NCBI GenBank assembly: GCA_963763485.1
Contig: CAVXOW010000005.1
Coordinates: 744,001-808,000, forward strand
Length of the DNA: 64,000 nt
Source of the DNA: CAWCKS01 sp963763485
Lineage (GTDB): Bacteria; Pseudomonadota; Alphaproteobacteria; Rhizobiales; Xanthobacteraceae
Direction: 5' to 3'
Positions within the stretch are counted from its first letter, which is position 1; every line of letters starts with the position of its first letter. Below are positions 57,713-64,000 of the stretch, in pieces. The position numbers were made by a program, and so were the translations under genes. The notes below the pieces were generated by a model that was given only the letters and a program-made list of their open reading frames with translations, was not told the DNA's origin and did no database searches.

Positions 57713-58949
57713 ATGGACACTGTTCTCACTCGCACCATCAGCTTCCTGTGCGTGGCTATTCTCGTCGCGATTATCGCCCGGCGCGTGCGTCTGCCATACA
57801 CGGTAGGGCTCGTTGTTACCGGCATCGGTCTTGCCGTGGCGGGGCTCGAAACGGGTGCGATGCTTACGCATGACTTCATTTTCGAAGTCATCCTTCCGCC
57901 TCTCTTGTTTGAAGCCGCGCTGAGTATCCGCTGGCGCGAACTCCGACGGGACATGCTACCGGTTGTGGTGCTCTCCACGCTCGGCGTGGTCATCTCAGCA
58001 GTCGTTGTCGCAGCAGGCATGGTGAAGTTCTTGGCCTGGCCCGCCGCGCCCGCGATCGTTTTCAGCGTGCTGATTGCCGCGACCGATCCGATTGCCGTTC
58101 TTGCCATGTTCAAAGACACGGGCATCAAGGGCCGCCTCCGCCTCTTGGTCGAGAGTGAAAGTCTGTTCAATGACGGTGTTGCAGCGGTATTGTTTGCACT
58201 CGTTCTTACCTGGGCGCAGGCGGCGGACAGTGCGCAGCTAACCACGGTGACCGTGGGGCGCAGCTCTGGCCTTTATGACGGGTGGAGGGATCTTGATGGG
58301 GATCGCCTGCGGCGGCGCAGCCATTGCGCTTGCGGGACGGACATCCGACCATTTGGTGGAAGCTACTTTGACCGCCGTCGCTGCTTACGGTTCGTTTCTG
58401 CTCGCAGAGAATTTTCAGTTCTCTGGCGTGCTCGCGACGGTCACGGCCGGCCTTCTTATGGGCAATCTGGGCGTCCTCAGGGAAGAAGAGAACCGAAATG
58501 TCTTTTCCCCAGATGGTCGCTCCTTCGTGATCGCGTTATGGGAGTTCGCGGCATTCATCGCAAACTCCCTGATTTTTCTTTTGATTGGGCTGAGGGTCGC
58601 AGCCATGCCGATAACCGGCATCGGCGCGAGAGCCCTTTTGGTTGCCATCGGATTGGTTCTCGCGGGACGGGCTCTTACCGTGTATCCGATATGCTTGCTC
58701 TTTCGGCTTTCGACATGGGCTATACCAACGCGCGAGCAGCACGTCCTCTGGTGGGGCGGACTGCGAGGGGCGCTCGCATTGGCATTGGCGCTTGCGCTTC
58801 CGCCCTCTTTCCCGCTCTACAACGAAATCCTGATCACGGCTTTCGGCGTTGTCGTTTTTTCGGTCGTCGTGCAGGGGCTAACCATGCCATGGCTTCTGCT
58901 GATGTTAAAATTCTCGCGGGGAAATGACACCGCTGGCCTCCAACGCTAA
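57713..58949 (+). CDS. CPA1-family Na+(K+)/H+ antiporter, one frameshift
   Basis: About 411 residues if repaired, with ten or more membrane spans. Part 1 has VAIIARRVRLPYTVGLVVTG, EVILPPLLFEAALSIRW and the core motif SVLIAATDPIAVLAMFKDTG, part 2 has FLLAENFQFSGVLATVTAGL, ALWEFAAFIANSLIFLLIGL and WWGGLRGALALALALALPPS. The GGGG at 58255-58258 has one G too many, which shifts the frame. It resembles NhaP/YjcE-type antiporters without the long cytoplasmic tail. It lies between two direct repeats. Confidence 0.9.
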
Positions 58950-58970
58950 TGAGAGGGGGCGGCGTGTAGT

Positions 58971-59168
58971 CGTATCGGAATCTCATATATGTGCGGCGCA
59001 TCATCGACCGCCGTTTCAGTGCTTCTTTGCCAATTCAAACCCTTGCAGTTGCTGAGATTCGCGCTCACGTCGTCGCGACGCAATCGCCTGCGACAGCAGC
59101 GCCAGGCGTTAGCAGACCAATTCAAACTTGGTGCTGGGATGATTGCCTTCGGGTTCACTGGGCTTTGA
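58971..59168. repeat. ~198-bp direct repeat, copy B
   Basis: Second copy of the 57380-57576 unit, same orientation, 1.6 kb away; its right end overlaps the last codons of the patatin gene. Confidence 0.9.
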
Positions 59169-61639
59169 AGGTTTCTGTCTGATGAGCGCGACCAAGCGCT
59201 GAGCGAAGCTGCGCGATCATCTTTTCACACGTGGGTAGATGGGTTTCCTCGGCTTCGAGAATTCGCAGGAATGCTCGCTTTTTCAGTGCCGCCACAGCAG
59301 CAGGCGCCGGGGATGCACCGCCGGCCGCGTCACAAACAATATCGATCAAGCGATCGATCGCATGCAGGCGGCCCAGCAGATAATCGTTTTCGCGATAGGC
59401 GCGCGACAGGAAAGCAGCGGACTGATTGAAGGCGGCGCCTTTCAAAGGAAACGTCCCCAGCTGCTCGATCCCGCGGGCGTCCTGCCCACTGATGCGATCG
59501 ATTCGAATTTCGTTGAATTCGCCGGCCTGCCGCCGCGGCAGTACCGGGAACGTGAGAACGTCCCAGAAGGAGAAGCCCAGATAATTCACCAGGATCTCTT
59601 GCAGCGCGCGGGTCGGCCATCCGTCGGTTTCGGCCAACAGCAGGTCGATATCGTGCGTGCTGGCATCGAGGTCAATGTCGACGCCCAGGCAATCGACCAG
59701 CCGATCGAGTTGCTTCTGGTGCCGTGCAACGAACGATTGAGCATAGCTCGCCATGTTCCTGACTTCGATCGAGGCCGGAGCCATCCGGAAAATGTCCCCA
59801 ACCAGATCGCATGTCGCTGGATTGCGGGAGGCCGCTGCCGCCTGCGACTCCAGCGCCTCGACGCGATCGTAGAATTTGCGCTTGAGGCGATCGACGGCAA
59901 CGAGATCGAGACCCTCGAATCCCGGAGAGCCGATCATCTGGTACAGCTTGTTCTGACCTTCGATCAGGAATCGCAACCGACGCTTCCGATAGTCGGCGTC
60001 GAATGCGAGTAGAAATGTGATCCATTTCGGATGGACGTCGGGGGCCTCTGCAGATTCCGCCTGCAGCGATCGACTGTCGGTGGGTTCGTATGTCGCGCCA
60101 GCCTGGATTGCCCAGGCATCAACGATCTCCGCAATCGCACGTCCGAACGGCGAGCCGGGACGAACGCCGCGGATGTCCATGATTAATTCGGAGACGAAAG
60201 CACGCGCCGCGGCAAGCTTTAATCGCACATAGGCTTCGTATGCAAACCCTGCGTCGTTGGCAGCCTTGACGTTGGCCTGTTCGCGCCATCGGCGGATTCG
60301 ATCTTCGGTGACTGGACCCTCCCGGGTCGCGGCCATGACCTCCGACACAAAAAGGCTCACATGCGGTCGCGCACTTTCGACGATGGCCTGGAGGCGGCGC
60401 GCGCGCTCGTTGAACCGGACGATCCAGTTGAGTTCATCGGTCACGGGTTCGGCCAGCGGAATATCCGATAGCGCACCCTTTAGCGTGGCGAAAAACCCCG
60501 GCATCGCATGATGCGCTGGTGACCCCGGGGGTGCGGGATCGGGATCAATGTAGACCACTCTGCGATCCACTTCACGATACGCAGGGCGACCGGAGATCGC
60601 CGTGACCGCCGCGCGGAATGGCCGGCTGTTCAAGACACTGCCATCGATGAAAGGTACCGAAGTGACATCGACGTTCAGCTGCGCATAATGTTCAAAATTT
60701 CGTGCGATGAATTCCGAGCGGCGCGGCCATGCCGTTGACCGCATCCTGACGAGTTGGTCCATCTCCGATATCTGTGCGGGAGGGAAGACTCCTGGAAGCG
60801 ACGAGGTCGCACGCGCGGCGAAGGCCAGCGCCGGCGCATTCTCGAGGTCGAAATCGCTCTCGACGGCGCCGCTCGAGCGGCGGCGATATTTGAAATGAAG
60901 CACGTGACGGTGTTCGCGTTCACGAACGACCGACGGATCGTGAATCGGTATGAGCTGCTGGTAACCGTAGAAATCCGTCACGGTCACGAACAAGTCGAGC
61001 CCTTGCCCGGACGGCAGCAGAGACGATGTCCGTTCGCGTGGCGCACCCATCGCAATGACCGCGTCGTACATCAACTCCGCCATCTTCATCCCGTCGAATG
61101 GTGGCTCGAACCAGCGAGATCTCATGAACAGCGATAGCTTGGTGCGGACCTCCAGGTCCCTGATTGGCGCCAGATCGGCGAAACCTGCTGCCCAGAAGAA
61201 AGGTCGAAGAAACCACTTGCTCCAGCGACTCGCCATGGCCTCCGGCGCCAGACAGTTCGGTGACGTCGGCATTCTTGAGCCAAAGCTCACGCAACCGCCC
61301 CATCGGCAGATCATGGCTCAGTGCTCGCGCCAGCATGACGCTGTTGATACCGCCGGCGGAAGCGCCGGCAACGATATCGACGATAATGCGTAGCTCGAGT
61401 GTCTTGCCAATGTCGCGTAACAGATCGAAATAGACTGCCTCGGTATCGTATTCGGGATCGGCGGCATCGTGATTATCCAGGAATGTTGCCGATGACCGTT
61501 TGCTGCGATCGGTGATGGCATGAAGGGCGCTGGAGGCGCGGGCAAGCTTCAGAATTTCTTTCGTAATCCCGTGCATGTAGATCGCGAGCGAAACGCCGCC
61601 AAAGCAGACCAGCGCGATGCGAAGTTCCTTTTCGCGCAA
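59155..61639 (-). CDS. Patatin-like phospholipase with DUF3376-type C-terminal region, one frameshift
   Basis: About 827 residues if repaired. The N-terminal patatin domain opens LRIALVCFGGVSLAIYMHG and has the nucleophile elbow GASAGGINSVMLA and the Asp of the dyad in FIDGSVLNSRPF. A long helical C-terminal region follows (IVRFNERARRLQAIVE, RVEALESQAAAAS, FWDVLTFPVLP). One base too many in the TT at 61217-61218 splits it. Such proteins hydrolyse lipids and some act in membrane defence; no partner gene suggests that here. Confidence 0.85.
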
Positions 61640-61972
61640 GGAAGCGACCCCGTCACAATGGGACGAATGATACCTGTGCCGGGGTTCGGGTCACATCGTT
61701 TCTTTCAGTGTGGAAAGACATTCCCGGATTGGGCATGCGGCTAGCTACCTTCCGCAAGGGCGCCCGGGGCGAGACGTAACGCCGTGGGCGCGGTTGAAAC
61801 TGGCCGCGAGGTTCGACGATTTCATCGCCCTGGTCGGCACCAACGACAGCTTGCGGTTCTGCGGGATTGCCCTCGTTGATCTTCCTCAATGGGCGTGCTC
61901 TGGATGTATCCATAATTTCCAGGTGCGGTGTCGAACGCGTGACGGCCGCTGCCTCCTTGGGATGCAGGGTCG
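61640..61972. other. 333-bp intergenic region
   Basis: Divergent promoters for the patatin and Bax-inhibitor genes are expected here. No repeat, hairpin or small gene stands out; the frames that cross it (for example 61653-62057 minus) have no coding character. Confidence 0.5.
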
Positions 61973-62794
61973 ATGATGACGAGCGAGACCTCACGACCCT
62001 CGGCGGTTCCGACCGATGCGAGCGGATTTCTTCGCGACGTCTACGCTTACATGGCACTCGGACTCTCAGTCACTGGCGTCGTCGCCTTTCTTGACCAACG
62101 CTCCGGACTGTATGCGACGATCGAGAAAACACCGATCTTGCTGACGTGCGCCCTGGCAGCTCCATTGGCGCTTGTGCTGTTGCTGAGCTACCGCATTGAA
62201 AAAATGTCACCCGCGATGGCGCATCTGGCCTTTTGGGCCTATTCGGCGCTGGTCGGATTTTCGCTGTCGGAGGCTTTCGAACTTTATGCGAGCGCGAGTA
62301 TTGCGCGCACGTGCTTCATCACTGCCGCCACATTCATGGTGATGTGTTTCTACGGCTACGCGACGCACCGCGACCTTTCGCGTTTCGGCACGCTGCTGTT
62401 GATGGGCCTTGTTGGGGTCATCATCGCCGGCCTGATCAATATATTGTTTGCTTCTAACCCGCTCCAAATCGCGATCGAAATCATCGGGGTTGTCGTATTC
62501 GTCGCGCTAACAGCCTACGACGCTCAACACATCAAAGAACTTTATCGCGGTGGCGATATTGCACCGGTTCTGGAAAAGAAGGCTATCATTGGCGCGCTGA
62601 CGTTGTATCTGGACTTCGTCAATCTCCTGCTGACGTTGATCCAGCTGCGACGATGGGGTTTCGCGCTGGCCCGGCACTCGCACCGGATGGCTGCGTGGTC
62701 GCGTTTGCTGGCGTCGGGCGAACCGCGCAAGAAGCAGACATGGCGCCAATCTGCGCGCAAGACGATGCGATGGCTGCGCGCCCGCCTCGCGTGA
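61973..62794 (+). CDS. Bax inhibitor-1 (YccA/BI-1) family membrane protein
   Basis: 273 residues. About seven spans: RDVYAYMALGLSVTGVVAFL, ILLTCALAAPLALVLLLSY, HLAFWAYSALVGFSLSEAF, CFITAATFMVMCFYGYATH, LLMGLVGVIIAGLINILFA, IIGVVVFVALTAYDAQHIKE and a last LTLYLDFVNLLLTLIQL. The AYDAQxIK motif near the end is diagnostic. After the last span come about 45 unusual basic residues (RRWGFALARHSHRM onward, many Trp and Arg), longer than the family norm; another unnoticed frameshift could explain them. Confidence 0.88.
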   Translation: MMTSETSRPSAVPTDASGFLRDVYAYMALGLSVTGVVAFLDQRSGLYATIEKTPILLTCALAAPLALVLLLSYRIEKMSPAMAHLAFWAYSALVGFSLSEAFELYASASIARTCFITAATFMVMCFYGYATHRDLSRFGTLLLMGLVGVIIAGLINILFASNPLQIAIEIIGVVVFVALTAYDAQHIKELYRGGDIAPVLEKKAIIGALTLYLDFVNLLLTLIQLRRWGFALARHSHRMAAWSRLLASGEPRKKQTWRQSARKTMRWLRARLA

Positions 62795-62817
62795 TAGTCG
62801 ATGCGAGCTGGTCCGCT

Positions 62818-64000
62818 TTACTGACTTCCTGCCGCGACGACGGTCTCAAGCGCCGCGAAACGCCGTTGTACTCTCATCAGCTCGTCCTTTGGCAAATGCC
62901 CGGCGCATCCGGTCGCCACACGTTCTGCGCGCTCGAAAAGCCTCGTGCGCAAATCGGCATGCGGTGTGGTGCTCGCAATGTCGTGGTAGGCGCGCATCAA
63001 TCGCATGCTGACGGCAACGTCGGCGGCGGCGTAGTGCCTGATCTGTTCGAACGCCGTATCGAGCAGACCGTCAAAGCTCATCCACGGTACGAACAGGCGC
63101 AGGACGTGCGGCGGATCGTAGTGGTGGGACGGCGGCGGGATGCGGCTGATCCAATGGATCATGATCCGGCTGAGCTGATCGACGCAGGTGATCGCCGTGC
63201 TTGGATCGTTGACCGCGGGAGACATCGCGCGCAGCGCGACGTCGACGATCTGGATGACGCCGAATTCGACGTCCTGCTGCATGGTGCGCGTTGGACCAAT
63301 GTCGAAGGCGGCAATCAGATGCAGTGCGCCGTCGATGGGCATGCGCTCCGGCTTTGACACGCGCAGCAGCGGAACACCCGCCGGCACGAACTGGCCAACG
63401 CGGCGTTCGACATGGATGCGAATTTGGTAGGCCTTCGCTAGGGCAATCAGGTGCTTGATATTGACGTAGCGGATGTAGCCGGACTGCCGACTGAGGATGG
63501 GATTTCCGTCCTCCGCGGGGGAGACCTCGCTGCGGTCCGCCAACTGGAACGGACCGCGCGGATAGGGCATGAACTCGTCGATGACCAGCTCGGTTTCACG
63601 CGCGATGCGATCCACAATGTGGTTCACGCTGATCGATTGGGAGATGTGGTAGATGAAATAGATCAGCCAGCCGACACAGACCAGTGCCAGTACCATCGCT
63701 CCCGTAACGGTCGCGACCGGAGCGAACGGGTGCGGTAACGAGCGCGCGGCGGGTAAGGCCGCCATGCAATAGGAGAACGTCCCCAGGAAGACGCCAAGTG
63801 TCCGCTGGGTCGTGCGGTCACGGACGAAGCTGATCAGGATGCGCGGTGAGAATTGCGTCGATGCCAGCGTCAGCGTCATCAAGAGGATCGCGAACACGAT
63901 CGACACCACCGTCATGATCGAGGTCGCAATGCTGGAAAGGATGACCTGGGCGACGCCTGGATCCTGATGCGACGGGAACAGCGTGCTCGGGATAAAGGCG
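62818..64000 (-). CDS. DUF2254 membrane protein, N-terminus beyond the window
   Basis: The visible 394 residues are open to the right edge: from 64000 the frame reads AFIPSTLFPSHQDPGVAQVI (part), then SIATSIMTVVSIVFAILLMT, LASTQFSPRILISFVRDRTTQ, three further hydrophobic helices and the cytoplasmic part GYIRYVNIKHLIALAKAYQI, SPAVNDPSTAITCVDQLSRI. DUF2254 proteins are predicted membrane proteins of unknown function. The stop is at 62818. The ATG at 63915 is internal. Confidence 0.88.
   Translation of the reverse strand, partial: AFIPSTLFPSHQDPGVAQVILSSIATSIMTVVSIVFAILLMTLTLASTQFSPRILISFVRDRTTQRTLGVFLGTFSYCMAALPAARSLPHPFAPVATVTGAMVLALVCVGWLIYFIYHISQSISVNHIVDRIARETELVIDEFMPYPRGPFQLADRSEVSPAEDGNPILSRQSGYIRYVNIKHLIALAKAYQIRIHVERRVGQFVPAGVPLLRVSKPERMPIDGALHLIAAFDIGPTRTMQQDVEFGVIQIVDVALRAMSPAVNDPSTAITCVDQLSRIMIHWISRIPPPSHHYDPPHVLRLFVPWMSFDGLLDTAFEQIRHYAAADVAVSMRLMRAYHDIASTTPHADLRTRLFERAERVATGCAGHLPKDELMRVQRRFAALETVVAAGSQ

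Overview
The window looks like a chromosomal segment from an alphaproteobacterium of the Bradyrhizobium/Nitrobacteraceae group. The evidence is a high-GC coding style, the gene set greA-carB-carA-yqeY-dnaG-rpoD, a DnaG without its zinc ligands, DUF1236, DUF2254 and DUF2332 proteins, and several families of intergenic palindromic repeats of the kind common in that group. The genus is an inference from protein style; no database was searched.

Layout. Bases 1-4.9 kb are accessory: one end of an IS3-family element, about 1.7 kb with only tiny genes, a serine recombinase, and a convergent pair of probable anti-phage genes (a TIR-like/STING-like nucleotide-sensor family protein and an AbiTii-domain protein). 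From 4.9 to 31 kb the content is core: small secreted proteins, LysR-trxB, an Lrp/AsnC regulator, four tandem DoxX membrane proteins, greA, carB, an unusual tRNA-Cys-like gene, a methyltransferase, a GIY-YIG nuclease lying exactly between inverted repeats, carA, a hydrolase, yqeY, an ArsR regulator with two SRPBCC proteins, LysE, N-formylglutamate amidohydrolase, dnaG and rpoD.

From 31 to 47 kb come cell-wall enzymes, an AraC regulator with a direct-repeat candidate operator, a metallophosphoesterase-cupredoxin-ECF sigma-anti-sigma operon, msrB and msrA, a RecD-like helicase, a Rieske oxygenase divergent from a luciferase-like monooxygenase, and a metallo-beta-lactamase-fold hydrolase. An IS110-family element (47.35-48.5 kb) has a long non-coding left end that could hold a bridge RNA. 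Then come ptsN and the potassium-uptake operon kdpFABC-kdpD-kdpE, preceded by an extra 27-residue membrane peptide gene. The right end holds a CPA1 antiporter between two ~197-bp direct repeats, a patatin-like phospholipase, a Bax-inhibitor-1 protein and a truncated DUF2254 protein.

Data quality matters here. At least ten genes, including carA, carB, rpoD and kdpA, are each broken by one or two single-base indels, most of them explicable as a homopolymer gaining or losing one base (TT for T, GGG for GG). These are most simply assembly errors, so I annotate the genes as single loci and give the inferred indel sites.
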